Assembly (NCBI GenBank): GCA_009904025.1
Contig: WYEE01000041.1
Coordinates: 1-25,036 of the forward strand
DNA: 25,036 nt
From: Thermogladius sp.
GTDB lineage: Archaea > Thermoproteota > Thermoprotei_A > Sulfolobales > Desulfurococcaceae
Direction of reading: 5' to 3'
Each line of letters begins with the position of its first letter. Position 1 is the first letter of the stretch. The position numbers and the translations under genes were made by a program. This document shows positions 1-7,894 of the stretch, one piece after another. The notes under the pieces are model-generated. The model did not search any database and was not told where the DNA came from. It saw nothing but the letters and a program-made list of their open reading frames with translations.

Positions 1-414
1 TACGAGGCCACACACCACGGCCCTACTAGTCTGAGCAAGCCGATCACCTTTATAGAGATCGGTAGTTCGATGAGCGAGTGGGTTGACGATGTAAACCACC
101 GCATCGTAGCTGAGAGTGTCCTCCATCTAATCAACGAGGGGGTTTCAGATTGCAGACCTGCGATAGGTGTAGGTGGAGGCCACTACCCATGGAAGCTTAC
201 AGAATACGCGCTTAGAGAAAATGTTTGTTTCGGGCATATAATCCCTAAGTACTCGCTCGACCTATTGAACCATGGTATACTCAGACAAATGGTTGAGAGA
301 ACATATGGGGGCGTTGAATCCATTGTTGTCGAGAAGAAGGGTACAAGGATCGAGCATAGAGAAGCAATTGAGGAGTTTGCTAGGGAAACCGGGCTCAGCG
401 TCCGATACATTTAG
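1..414 (+). CDS. dtdA: D-aminoacyl-tRNA deacylase DtdA, C-terminal part
   Basis: The reading frame is open from base 1, so the gene begins upstream of the window; the ATG at 70 is internal. The visible 137 residues begin Y-E-A-T-H-H-G-P-T-S, the conserved His-rich block of the archaeal/plant GEK1-type deacylase (DtdA), followed by FIEIGSS and, near residue 57, GVGGGHYPWKLTEYAL, a second signature of the family. DtdA is a zinc-dependent cytosolic enzyme that hydrolyses D-aminoacyl-tRNAs, recycling tRNA mischarged with D-amino acids; it replaces the bacterial DTD in archaea. The stop (TAG, 412-414) lies 31 bases before the stop of the convergent gene at 446. Family assignment is firm; only the N-terminal half cannot be checked. 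Confidence 0.9.
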   Translation, partial: YEATHHGPTSLSKPITFIEIGSSMSEWVDDVNHRIVAESVLHLINEGVSDCRPAIGVGGGHYPWKLTEYALRENVCFGHIIPKYSLDLLNHGILRQMVERTYGGVESIVVEKKGTRIEHREAIEEFARETGLSVRYI

Positions 415-445
415 CAACGAGCTTCCTAAAGCTACCACTATGAAA

Positions 446-1492
446 CTAAACCTGGGCTAGCTTCACGGATGTATCCTCGAATTGCGTTCTCGCAAGTTTC
501 TTCCACACTAGTCTCAGCGTCACCCCCTCGGGCATAAGATTGAGGGGGATCTTAATTGATTCTTCAACTACCTCCCCCGGCGAAGGCGGCTTAATCTTCT
601 TAACTCCCCTAACGAAGCCTTTATCGAGAACCACGAGCATTGCTTCATCAGGGATAGCATCACCTTCATTAGTTATCCTTAGCGATATGTTTACTTCGTT
701 GCCTGACACCATAGGGGTTATACTCGCCAGTTTTAAACTAGGTTTTCTCACACTAAACTTTTTCGACAGCACGCCCAAAACCAGGAAGGGGTTGCCGCCT
801 CCTGAATCAGATCCCTCGTGGTTTATTTCGAGATACCCGCAATACGAGTTATCCAATTGGATGTTCGCTAATCCTTTAACGAGTATCCTTCTCTGATTAA
901 ACCCGTTGGATAAGACAATGGGGACTGGTGCTGGCGAGAAGGCAACCAGGTCCACTAGTGAATCCCCGTCTACGCAAACATCGCTCAAAGAATACCTCTC
1001 ACCTTCACCCACGAGGAGAAGCCCGGTATAGTATTTCATGCTTGTATAAGCGTCAAAGTGAGAGTAAGCTACAATGAAACCCACTGCCCTGAGAATGATG
1101 CTTCCTCCGCCTTCATGCCTAATAGTCATATGTACGCGTGCTTTATTCATTGACTCAGGCGTGTTTAAAATGCTTTTAACATCGTAGATCAATTTGTGGA
1201 GATAGATTTCACCTACTTTCACTGAGACGACTGGCTTAAATTCCTTCGAAACGCTTACTCCGTTCACTCTAATTTTCCAGTCGATAAGTCTCTCACGCGA
1301 CTCTACAAGTAGCTCTAGTACAGCATGCTCCGCTACAACACCCAATGGCCTAGGTATATCTAGTGTGTAACTCAACTTGGAGGACTCTGAGTGAGTTAAC
1401 GGTTTATTGACTTCCGCGAAAGTGTAGTAGAGGTCTGCGTTAAAAATCCCTTTGTAGACTTCGCTAATAATGCCAGCTGGCAATAACTCCAC
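446..1492 (-). CDS. Uncharacterised beta-rich protein with possible CARDB-like C-terminal domain
   Basis: The 348-residue product is not one I recognise. It has no signal peptide or membrane segment. Residues 1-250 are rich in alternating hydrophobic residues, consistent with beta-sheet. The last ~100 residues (from about SLKLASITP) carry an NEVNISLRITNEGDAIPDEA stretch and a PPSPGEVVEESIKI stretch, which resemble the immunoglobulin-like CARDB/DUF11 adhesion-type domains seen in archaeal surface proteins. That likeness is my reading by eye. The start is GTG at 1490-1492; a TATA-like element at 1536-1543 would place the transcript start about 20 bases upstream. The gene stands alone, convergent with dtdA. 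Without a signal peptide a surface location is uncertain, unless the true start lies elsewhere. Confidence 0.72.
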   Translation of the reverse strand: MELLPAGIISEVYKGIFNADLYYTFAEVNKPLTHSESSKLSYTLDIPRPLGVVAEHAVLELLVESRERLIDWKIRVNGVSVSKEFKPVVSVKVGEIYLHKLIYDVKSILNTPESMNKARVHMTIRHEGGGSIILRAVGFIVAYSHFDAYTSMKYYTGLLLVGEGERYSLSDVCVDGDSLVDLVAFSPAPVPIVLSNGFNQRRILVKGLANIQLDNSYCGYLEINHEGSDSGGGNPFLVLGVLSKKFSVRKPSLKLASITPMVSGNEVNISLRITNEGDAIPDEAMLVVLDKGFVRGVKKIKPPSPGEVVEESIKIPLNLMPEGVTLRLVWKKLARTQFEDTSVKLAQV

Positions 1493-1535
1493 CCAGAAGA
1501 CTATTAAAGCAGGCTTAGTTAATAGCTTTCAACCA

Positions 1536-1543
1536 AATATAAT
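1536..1543. promoter_or_regulatory. TATA box, possibly bidirectional
   Basis: AATATAAT reads as a TATA-type element on both strands. On the plus strand it predicts initiation near 1566, about 10 bases before the C box of the candidate sRNA at 1576. On the minus strand it predicts initiation near 1514, 22 bases ahead of the GTG at 1492. Position rules are established for archaea; the assignment is inference. Confidence 0.4.
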
Positions 1544-1566
1544 CAAACCGGGTGAGGAGCATTCTC

Positions 1567-1640
1567 TTTCAAGCGATGATGACGCCCTGCCGCTAAGTAG
1601 CCTAGGCGATGCTGCGAATTGAACCCCTGGCTGATTCACC
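1567..1640 (+). ncRNA. Candidate C/D-box sRNA with a guide matching a tRNA T arm
   Basis: A perfect C box ATGATGA sits at 1576-1582 and a D box CTGA at 1631-1634. Between them are a weak D'-like CTAA (1593-1596) and a weak C'-like ATGCTGC (1609-1615). The 15 bases before box D (1616-1630) are complementary to CCAGGGGTTCAATTC, which has the layout of a tRNA T arm (G53-U54-U55-C56-A57-A58). By the N+5 rule the methylated base would be a G at about tRNA position 51. A TATA-like box at 1536-1543 is well placed for initiation near 1566. Weak points are the poor C'/D' boxes, lack of an obvious terminal stem, and an interior slightly longer than usual. The 3' end abuts the stop of the opposite-strand gene. 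Confidence 0.42.
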
Positions 1641-2205
1641 AAACCTTCTCCAAGGCCTCTAAATCCCAATGCCAACTCTCACCGGCCTCACAAACCTCGT
1701 CGAGAGCTTTCTCAAGTGCCTCAACTGGCTCATAGCCTTCTTCCATTATCAGCCTGATTAACATCCTATAACTCTCTTTAACCTCCTCGTAGTAGAGTTT
1801 AAGTAGATTCCAAGGCGGGTCGATCGAAGGTCCCCTCCCCACACTCGGGCATATACTTGAAACCAAGAGTCTACCAGGATCCCCAGGCGAAACTGGTATG
1901 AATGGGAATAGCCTGCATCTCATGGGTCTTGCCGGGTAGATCGAGCAGGTTGGTAGCTTACCCTTGAACTCTAGGAAGACGCATTTGTTATCTAACCCCC
2001 TTAGAACTGGTATCGGGAGGTAGTCGGCTACAACCACATATATGTACCTGCCTGCCAGCTCCCTCCAGCTCACACCTTTAAACCTGGCTATCCGGCAGAT
2101 GTCGAAGATCGTTAAAGAGACGTTCGGGCCGCTTGAGCAACAGACACCGCTTCTACCACACCTAAACCTAACTTTGTCACCCGGCTTAAGGACCATGTTT
2201 CCCAA
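1636..2205 (-). CDS. YkgJ-type CxxxxCC cysteine-cluster protein
   Basis: The 189-aa protein opens with F-R-C-G-R-S-G-V-C-C (about residues 13-22), then has C-V-F-L-E (about 69) and C-S-I-Y-P-A-R-P-M-R-C-R-L-F-P (about 81-95). This spacing of cysteines with a YPARPxxCRxFP block is the signature of the YkgJ/UPF0153 family (PF03692), a putative Zn/Fe-binding family of unknown reaction. It is cytosolic with no membrane segment. The annotated start is TTG at 2205; an ATG four codons in (2196) is an equally good candidate because no strong Shine-Dalgarno motif separates them. It lies 16 bases downstream of another small Cys-rich gene (2222-2377), suggesting a common metal-related role, which is inference. 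Confidence 0.82.
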   Translation of the reverse strand: MGNMVLKPGDKVRFRCGRSGVCCSSGPNVSLTIFDICRIARFKGVSWRELAGRYIYVVVADYLPIPVLRGLDNKCVFLEFKGKLPTCSIYPARPMRCRLFPFIPVSPGDPGRLLVSSICPSVGRGPSIDPPWNLLKLYYEEVKESYRMLIRLIMEEGYEPVEALEKALDEVCEAGESWHWDLEALEKVW

Positions 2206-2221
2206 GTCTACTACCCCATTT

Positions 2222-2377
2222 TCACGGTTTCTTGACCTTGCTTAATGGGCAGAATCCTCTAAGCGGGCAATTGGAGCACGAGCATTCGCTGAGAGAGTTT
2301 AAGGTGTATTGGATTATAATGTCATCGTCCACGATCAGCCCTTTGATATCCTTCTTATTCTTACCTCTTGACGCCAA
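2222..2377 (-). CDS. Small Cys-rich protein (52 aa), unannotated-length gene
   Basis: Reading the minus strand from a TTG at 2377 gives 51 residues and a stop: M-A-S-R-G-K-N-K-K then an acidic IVDDDIII block, and a C-terminal cluster C-S-C-S-N-C-P-L-R-G-F-C-P (pattern CxCxxCx5C). A stop codon directly precedes the TTG, so this is the first possible start. An AGGCGGT stretch lies about five bases upstream of it, and an ATAATTAAAT element (about 2397-2406) could serve as a TATA box. The four cysteines would suit a zinc or Fe-S site. It sits between nnr and the YkgJ-type gene, all on the minus strand with short gaps. I do not recognise a named family; the motif and spacing make it likely to be real, though its length alone would not. 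Confidence 0.6.
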   Translation of the reverse strand: MASRGKNKKDIKGLIVDDDIIIQYTLNSLSECSCSNCPLRGFCPLSKVKKP

Positions 2378-2416
2378 TTAAACCGCCTTCTCATGTCATT
2401 TAATTATCTAGGCCCG

Positions 2417-4012
2417 TTATAGTTCTATTGGAAAATACTTCCCTATAACATAACCTGGGTTGCCCCTGATTATTCTCATAGCATGAGGAAGATTATCTAG
2501 CACTAGGTCAGGTGTGACTCCGTCCTCGCCTATAATCTCTGCGGCGAGGTCTCCTGCTAACCCATGCACTAGAACACCCATCCTCAACGAGGCACCTGGG
2601 TCTCTTAATCCCACCCCGTAGATCCCGGCTATCACCCCGACCAAGACGTCGCCCATACCAGCTTTGGCCATTCCTGGGTTACCTGTGAGGTTGACATACG
2701 TCCTCCCATCAGGGTAGGCTATTAGGCTCCGTGCGGTTTTCAAAACGAGATAAGTGTTAAAACCTCTTGCAAACTCCTGGACGACTCTAATCGGGTTCTC
2801 CTCGATCTCTTTAACCGACATGCCTGTCAGCCTTGAGAACTCCCCTGGGTGGGGTGTTAGTATGGTCGGGTAAAGTCTTTTCTTTAAAACCTCTATATTC
2901 CCCGATAAAGCTGTTAAACCATCCCCATCGACGATCACTGGCATCTTCACGTTCTCCACCACCTTCACAACGAGCTCCATTGTTTCCCGGTTGGTTGATA
3001 GACCTGGGCCTACCGCGATTATGTCCACCCCTGCTTCCTCTACTAAACCCAGGATATAGTCTAGGTTGGAATACGAGATAGAGCCATCGCTCGTCTCCTC
3101 CATGGGGATGTATACCACCTCACTCGACTTGCTTGCTAGAGCGGGAATAATCGACTTTGGAGCTGCCAGCCGTACATATCCGCCTCCGACGGCTAGGAAG
3201 GATTGGGATGCATAATAAGGTGCCCCGTAGTAGTATCTAGACCCAGCTATTAGCAGATATTTACCGAAAACGCCTTTGTGACCCCACTTAACTCTTTCAG
3301 GGGGTTGAAGAGGGTAATTAAGCTCTACCCTGATATCGCCGGAGTCGAGTAGGCTAGGCGGGTAAGAGAGCCTTGAGACATATAGCTTCCCACAGTAGTA
3401 TGCTCCCGGGTAAAGGATATTCCCGTACTTGGGTAACCCGAATGTCACCGTCACACTACTTCTGACAGCGATACCCTCGACACGCCCGTTGTCGGGGTTG
3501 ATCCCCGAGGCTATGTCCACGCTTACAACAGGTTTCCCAGAGTTATTGATCAACTCCACAACTCTCCTCCGGTAGTCCTTGATCTCTCCTCTCAAACCTA
3601 TCCCGAAGAGCCCTACTATCAGGACATCTACGGCGTGGATCAGATCCTCCAATACGCGGGTAGATGCTTCGTCGACAACATTGCTTATGCTCACCCCCAT
3701 ATTCTTCAGTAACTCCAGGTTTCTCGCTGCGAGTGCAGCGAGCTTCTCCAACTCGCCGACAACGACAACGCTCACTTTTGCTCCAGCAGAATAAAGTCTC
3801 CTAGCCGCGACTAATGCGTCCCCTCCATTGTTCCCAGTTCCAGCAACCACCAGGTAGTTTTTGTCCAGACCGTACTCCCTCCTAGCAACCTCGTAGACAG
3901 CTGAACCAGCATCCTCCATTAGAAGCTCGGGGTTCACACCATACTCCCTGGAAGCCTTCTCATCCATCTCCCTAGCCTGCTCCGCGCTCACGATTTTAAG
4001 GAATCTTCTCAA
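2417..4012 (-). CDS. nnr: Bifunctional NAD(P)H-hydrate epimerase / ADP- or ATP-dependent dehydratase
   Basis: The 531-aa protein repairs hydrated NAD(P)H: the N-terminal domain (about 1-220, YjeF_N/NnrE) interconverts R- and S-NADPHX, and the C-terminal ribokinase-like domain (about 235-525, NnrD) dehydrates S-NADPHX with a nucleotide cofactor. Visible signatures are GTGNNGGDAL (58-67) in the epimerase, DGDGLTAL and TPHPGEFSRL in the dehydratase, and N-P-G-M-A-K-A-G-M-G-D (about 445-455), the nucleotide-binding/catalytic loop. Length matches the usual fused archaeal/bacterial form. The start is TTG at 4012, followed by LRRFLKIVSAEQAREMD, typical of the family N terminus. A TATA-like TCTTTAATAC at 4025-4035 lies just upstream. 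Cytosolic housekeeping enzyme; assignment is secure. Confidence 0.95.
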   Translation of the reverse strand: MRRFLKIVSAEQAREMDEKASREYGVNPELLMEDAGSAVYEVARREYGLDKNYLVVAGTGNNGGDALVAARRLYSAGAKVSVVVVGELEKLAALAARNLELLKNMGVSISNVVDEASTRVLEDLIHAVDVLIVGLFGIGLRGEIKDYRRRVVELINNSGKPVVSVDIASGINPDNGRVEGIAVRSSVTVTFGLPKYGNILYPGAYYCGKLYVSRLSYPPSLLDSGDIRVELNYPLQPPERVKWGHKGVFGKYLLIAGSRYYYGAPYYASQSFLAVGGGYVRLAAPKSIIPALASKSSEVVYIPMEETSDGSISYSNLDYILGLVEEAGVDIIAVGPGLSTNRETMELVVKVVENVKMPVIVDGDGLTALSGNIEVLKKRLYPTILTPHPGEFSRLTGMSVKEIEENPIRVVQEFARGFNTYLVLKTARSLIAYPDGRTYVNLTGNPGMAKAGMGDVLVGVIAGIYGVGLRDPGASLRMGVLVHGLAGDLAAEIIGEDGVTPDLVLDNLPHAMRIIRGNPGYVIGKYFPIEL

Positions 4013-4038
4013 GGCCGCACACTGTATTAAAGACTATT

Positions 4039-4662
4039 CTAACCCGGGATTTTAACCACGTGGCGCATAGGTGTGTTGTCGACCACTACTCTAAAATAGC
4101 CTGGAATATTGATTTGTTTGTGCGAGACTACGATCTCACCCATCGAGCCGCAAACCTTGTAGACGCCGTTATCACACTCGATCCCGCGACCACATAACCC
4201 TTGTATAAGGCTACCAGTCTTCGACCTCAAGAAGACCCCGAATCTAACCCAAGTCTCCAAGCCTGGACTCCTACATCCACCCGACCTGTAGTATAGGTGT
4301 AGGGTTGGCGAAACCATTTCAAGCATAAACGGGATTGTCTCTCCTTCAACCGTGTCAACTATTATGGTGAAACCACCGTAGAAGAAGGAGTGTGCTATAG
4401 CCCTGAGCAAAGACCCCTCCAGCCTCCGCGGCTCCATCCCACGTGATATAGCTCTACAAGCTTCTACAACATGCGTGGCATCGAGGTTTCCTGGTATGTT
4501 CGACACCTCCCTAAACACATTACCACGCCTTAGAATGCTTATCCTATAGTTAAGCGCCGGCAGTACAACGTAGGCTCTGCTCCCTGAAATCGAGAGCTCG
4601 TCGAGGAGGAGAGTGTATGGGCAACTATAGAGCTCGTCGTAATCCCATGTCAATTCAACCAA
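4039..4662 (-). CDS. Uncharacterised protein (207 aa)
   Basis: I do not recognise this protein. It begins V-E-L-T-W-D-Y-D-E-L-Y-S-C-P-Y from a TTG at 4662 and contains six cysteines, at Y-S-C-P, E-A-C-R, G-G-C-R, G-L-C-G, I-E-C-D and K-V-C-G. These are not arranged as a classic zinc knuckle. There is no signal peptide or membrane helix, so it is probably cytosolic. It is 26 bases upstream of nnr on the same strand and may be cotranscribed with it, although nnr has its own TATA-like sequence in that gap. The gene is divergent from the surface-protein block starting at 4744. The open frame uses codons like its neighbours, which supports coding. Confidence 0.65.
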   Translation of the reverse strand: MVELTWDYDELYSCPYTLLLDELSISGSRAYVVLPALNYRISILRRGNVFREVSNIPGNLDATHVVEACRAISRGMEPRRLEGSLLRAIAHSFFYGGFTIIVDTVEGETIPFMLEMVSPTLHLYYRSGGCRSPGLETWVRFGVFLRSKTGSLIQGLCGRGIECDNGVYKVCGSMGEIVVSHKQINIPGYFRVVVDNTPMRHVVKIPG

Positions 4663-4712
4663 CCGTTCCAGCCAAGTGGAACTGTCCCAATTAACTTTTG
4701 GGCGTAGGGGTT

Positions 4713-4720
4713 ATTTAAAA
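4713..4720 (+). promoter_or_regulatory. TATA box for the surface-protein gene at 4744
   Basis: ATTTAAAA is centred about 27 bases before 4744, so the transcript would start at or a few bases before the GTG. This implies a leaderless or nearly leaderless message for that gene. Confidence 0.55.
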
Positions 4721-4743
4721 CGGTCTGCTAAAGTAGAGCCCAG

Positions 4744-6003
4744 GTGAGTGGTGTGAAAGCCTGGCTGTCAACCCTAGCTGCCTTACTGATCGTGGCGGGA
4801 CTAGTAGTAAGCCTCTCTGCGATCCCGTTAGCCAGTAAAGGAGTGCAGGACGTCGCTACAAACCCTGAATCCGAGGAGGAGGTCGATATAGCCAACAACA
4901 CTGTCGCTGTGAGGCCAGCATTCAACTTAACCTTCGAAAACGCGTTGAAGCTTGCCTACGATGTCGGGAACGTCACTTACCCGCTCTTCCAATGGGAGAT
5001 ATCACACAATGTGACGGCCGCAAACGTGACTCTAAACCTGGGTGACAAGTTCCTCGATGAGGCCCTCAACCTCAGCAGCTCGAATGAGACTAGGAGAGCT
5101 ACTGTAATGGCCGTCGTCGCAGCCATCCACTACAGCCACGCTGTACCACTAGCGTATCCGGTAGTGGGGAAGACTATAGATAGCCTCTTCAACGCTAACG
5201 CCACGTCAGGCGATATAACCAGTGCAGTAATCAATCTAGCCCAGGAACTAAAGTCCATTCTACTAAACGCTGTCTCAATAGCTGAGGCAAGGAATTTAAC
5301 AATTCCATCCTCACTAGACAACATTACGGCAATAGGCGACAAGCTCATAGCGAATGCGCAATCAAACCTATCGGCAGGCAATATCACGCTAGCCTTCAGG
5401 CTCGCCATGAGTGGGTACCATACCTACGTGAAGGCCTACGGTCTTTTAGTGACCAGCATCTTCATCCAGGACTTGAAGCTACCTGCTAGACACGATATCG
5501 GGGTGTTCTTCTTCCATGAGAAGATAGGTAGGGAAACACTAGTCAAAGTATTCGAGAAACTCCCCGAGGGTTTGAAAGAGACTGTGATCGCCAAGATTGA
5601 GAAGGGCGAGGCAAATGAGACAGGTGAGGTAGTAGGGTATGTCAGGGAAGTCGCCTTAATGTGGAGCATTAAAGCCAGGGAGCTTGCCAACGACTACATT
5701 AGGTCTCTCCTGGAGAATTTGACGTTGAAAACTGTCAACGGGAGCGACATAGCTAGAGTCGCTATCTTCATGAAGTTCAGGAGCGAGGGTGAGTTTAGAG
5801 AAGCTATTAGACAAATAATCCTCAACGGGCTAAGCCAGAACAAGACTGTAAGTCAAATACTAAACGAACTCTCAAACTATTTAGGCAACATAACCAACGG
5901 TAAATTCGACTTCAGAATGAGCTTAAAGGATAAGATACAACACGTCAGTATTGAAGTTGGAAGCCAAGTTGAAGTAGAACATGAGTTAGAAAACGAGGCT
6001 TAA
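4744..6003 (+). CDS. Secreted, N-glycosylation-rich helical surface protein
   Basis: The 419-aa product starts with a signal-peptide-like segment (W-L-S-T-L-A-A-L-L-I-V-A-G-L-V-V-S-L-S-A, about residues 7-26). The rest is hydrophilic and predicted largely helical, with more than a dozen N-x-S/T sequons (for example NNT, NLT, NVT, NLS, NET, NIT), as expected of an exported, glycosylated archaeal protein. There is no C-terminal membrane anchor, so it is either released or held by its uncleaved N-terminal helix. No known family is recognised. GTG at 4744 fits a leaderless start; a second GTG at 4753 has AGGTGA five bases upstream and would give MKAWLSTLAALL, an equally natural signal peptide. 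It leads a plus-strand block of surface and regulatory genes but has its own promoter and a T-tract after its stop. Confidence 0.75.
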   Translation: MSGVKAWLSTLAALLIVAGLVVSLSAIPLASKGVQDVATNPESEEEVDIANNTVAVRPAFNLTFENALKLAYDVGNVTYPLFQWEISHNVTAANVTLNLGDKFLDEALNLSSSNETRRATVMAVVAAIHYSHAVPLAYPVVGKTIDSLFNANATSGDITSAVINLAQELKSILLNAVSIAEARNLTIPSSLDNITAIGDKLIANAQSNLSAGNITLAFRLAMSGYHTYVKAYGLLVTSIFIQDLKLPARHDIGVFFFHEKIGRETLVKVFEKLPEGLKETVIAKIEKGEANETGEVVGYVREVALMWSIKARELANDYIRSLLENLTLKTVNGSDIARVAIFMKFRSEGEFREAIRQIILNGLSQNKTVSQILNELSNYLGNITNGKFDFRMSLKDKIQHVSIEVGSQVEVEHELENEA

Positions 6004-6012
6004 ATCTAGGCC

Positions 6013-6023
6013 CTATATAAAAA
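6013..6023 (+). promoter_or_regulatory. TATA box for the gene at 6074
   Basis: CTATATAAAAA lies about 55 bases before the ATG at 6074; initiation is expected near 6044, leaving a ~30-base leader that contains GAGGTG (6061-6066) seven bases before the ATG. Confidence 0.55.
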
Positions 6024-6024
6024 C

Positions 6025-6031
6025 TTTTTTT
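6025..6031 (+). terminator. T-tract terminator candidate after the 4744-6003 gene
   Basis: Seven consecutive T (6025-6031), 22 bases after the stop codon. Intrinsic termination in archaea commonly occurs at such T-tracts without a hairpin. It lies inside the promoter region of the next gene, so it would end the upstream transcript without affecting the downstream one. Confidence 0.4.
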
Positions 6032-6073
6032 AAACTCCATTCCACATTTCTAGCTTTCAAGAGGTGTAATGAA

Positions 6074-6859
6074 ATGAGGTTCTACATCCCTCTGCTAATC
6101 CTTCTAGCCACCATATTACTTGCCAGCACTATTCCTGTGGAATCGCAACAAGTCTCGTCAACCAATATACAAATCACATATGACCCACTGGCAGAGAGAG
6201 GTATAGTTGTATACAATATCTATTTCGAACAGCCTGCTACCACACCTGTCAACCTCACCGTCACACTCATACCTGGAAGTAATATGACAATCTTAAATGT
6301 AACAAGCCTCGAGGGAGTACCGCTACTATACTACTATGATAACCAGTCAAATACGCTTTCAACACTCTTAAACAACACATCCGGTGTCACTATAACATAC
6401 TTAGCCGGCGACCTGATGACAATGCTTGTGCCCGGAAGCTATTATATGACCCTTGACACAACGTCGATCCCCGGAGCGGTATCCGTTGATTTCAATATCC
6501 CCGGTTTATACAATGCTAGCTGTATTGGTCTCAAGTGTTCAACAACCCTAGATTTCTCAAGCAACACAACGGAAATACATGTTGAGGGTAAGGGATCCCT
6601 AATAATGACGCTCACATTGTACACCCCATCCACTCTACCGGTAACAACTGCTACCCCTACGACATCATCGACGACAGCTACCACATCATTGGTAGCCACC
6701 ACCCCACAGTACACGACGAGTACAACCCAGGTTCCAGGTACAGTACAATCTCCCTGGGTTCAAACATCCACACCGCCGGTAAACCTCTTAACAATAATAG
6801 TAGCTGTCTTGTTAGTAGGTGCGGTTATAATTCTACTTCTCGTCAGAAAAAGAGCTTAA
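6074..6859 (+). CDS. Type-I membrane-anchored ectodomain protein with Thr-rich stalk
   Basis: The 261-aa protein has a signal peptide (about 1-24), an extracellular domain (25-190) with many N-x-S/T sequons, a Thr/Ser-rich stalk (about 190-230, probably O-glycosylated) and a C-terminal membrane helix (about 233-256) ending R-K-R-A inside. Its ectodomain shares a series of landmarks, in the same order, with the next gene: YDPL near the start, LxPGSY...LD, IPGLY/IPGIY, and SNTT followed by a terminal hydrophobic strand. The two are therefore paralogues, but this copy lacks the cytoplasmic winged-helix domain. ATG at 6074 is supported by GAGGTG seven bases upstream. A likely role is a ligand-binding or adhesive partner of the membrane regulator next door; that is inference. 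Confidence 0.78.
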   Translation: MRFYIPLLILLATILLASTIPVESQQVSSTNIQITYDPLAERGIVVYNIYFEQPATTPVNLTVTLIPGSNMTILNVTSLEGVPLLYYYDNQSNTLSTLLNNTSGVTITYLAGDLMTMLVPGSYYMTLDTTSIPGAVSVDFNIPGLYNASCIGLKCSTTLDFSSNTTEIHVEGKGSLIMTLTLYTPSTLPVTTATPTTSSTTATTSLVATTPQYTTSTTQVPGTVQSPWVQTSTPPVNLLTIIVAVLLVGAVIILLLVRKRA

Positions 6860-6892
6860 ATCTAATGTGAGTATTTTTATATTAAGCTAACA

Positions 6893-7894
6893 GTGATGCT
6901 AATGTTCATGAAGAGATGTAGAAAGCTGAGAGAATTTGCCTTAATATTTATGTTGCTCCCGGCTCTAGCATACAGCTCATCCCCTTCAAATACAATAGAC
7001 CATGTAGCTTACTACATAATGTACGATCCACTATCTGGCACTGGCTATGAAAGTATTTCATTTGAACTCAGCGCGAATGGGATAACGGAATTTTCCATTC
7101 AACTGATCAATCCATCATACGGGTGTAACGCGACTCTAATCAACGCTACATTCGCGAACCCGAACGTTGTGGTTGTCCCCCCGTTTTTCAACTCTTCAAC
7201 TGGTGTAATCGATTTTGTGGTGAATTCCTCTACAGCAGTAACAATACACCTGCTGGTGAGCGATTTGTTCCAAGAGCTGACACCGGGCTCCTACGAGGGT
7301 GTACTAGATTTCACTATGTTCCGCAACGTCTCGTTTACATCGATCGTCACGATCCCTGGGATATACCAGGTGGTAGCCAGGAGATTCGACTCGCCATCAG
7401 GCAACCCGGCGGTATCCTACACTTCTAACACCACCGTGATATCGTTCTCCTCGCCAGGACTATACCATGTGATATTAATGGTCTCGGGTGGTCAAGTAAC
7501 ACCTCAACCAACGAGTTCAGGCGGCGGAGGCTTCGTAAATGCATACATGCCTATTTGGTTAATTTCGGTGATCGTAGTAGCCGGGCTCGCTGTAGCGATA
7601 CTTCTATTGTTGAAGAGGAGGGGGAGAGTGGTTGTTGAGACGCTCCCGCCTAGAAGTCTCGAAGAGGATGAGATCGTTAAAGAGATAGTGCTAGCCCTGG
7701 GGGATGCCGGGGAGAGAGGTTTGAGGCAGAGCGATATAGTCTCGGCCACTAAGAGACCTAAATCAAGTATTAGTAGGAGAGTGAGGAGGCTGTTGGAGGA
7801 GGGATACATAGAGGTTGAAAGAGTGGGTAAATACAATGTGTTGAAACTAACCGAGAAGGGCCTTAAATTCTACAGAGGTCTAAAGAGGAGATGA
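6893..7894 (+). CDS. Membrane-spanning winged-HTH transcriptional regulator with ectodomain
   Basis: The 333-aa protein has an N-terminal signal/anchor (about 7-28), an extracellular beta-rich domain with N-glycosylation sequons (30-200), a Gly-rich linker, one membrane helix (about 219-240) followed by KRRGR, and a cytoplasmic winged helix-turn-helix (about 258-333). The putative recognition helix is R-P-K-S-S-I-S-R-R-V-R-R-L-L (288-301) and the wing VERVGKYNVLKLT (308-320), as in MarR-like archaeal regulators. The topology is a one-component sensor that reads an outside signal and acts on DNA at the membrane. GTG 6893, ATG 6896, ATG 6902 and ATG 6908 are all in frame; a TATA-like TTTTTATATT (6873-6882) would place initiation near 6904, favouring 6902 or 6908. 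It overlaps the next gene by ATGA, so they are translated together. Confidence 0.85.
   Translation: MMLMFMKRCRKLREFALIFMLLPALAYSSSPSNTIDHVAYYIMYDPLSGTGYESISFELSANGITEFSIQLINPSYGCNATLINATFANPNVVVVPPFFNSSTGVIDFVVNSSTAVTIHLLVSDLFQELTPGSYEGVLDFTMFRNVSFTSIVTIPGIYQVVARRFDSPSGNPAVSYTSNTTVISFSSPGLYHVILMVSGGQVTPQPTSSGGGGFVNAYMPIWLISVIVVAGLAVAILLLLKRRGRVVVETLPPRSLEEDEIVKEIVLALGDAGERGLRQSDIVSATKRPKSSISRRVRRLLEEGYIEVERVGKYNVLKLTEKGLKFYRGLKRR

Noticed and set aside
70..414. dtdA starting at the internal ATG 70
   Set aside because: The frame stays open to base 1 and encodes the conserved EATHHGPT block there, so the gene is cut by the window edge, not short.
540..896. 118-aa plus-strand ORF
   Set aside because: Antisense to the 348-aa gene, with Ser/Pro/Leu-rich composition typical of a shadow frame.
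6442..6714. 90-aa minus-strand ORF rich in Val/Asp
   Set aside because: It is the complement of the Thr-rich stalk codons of the plus-strand gene; a composition artefact.
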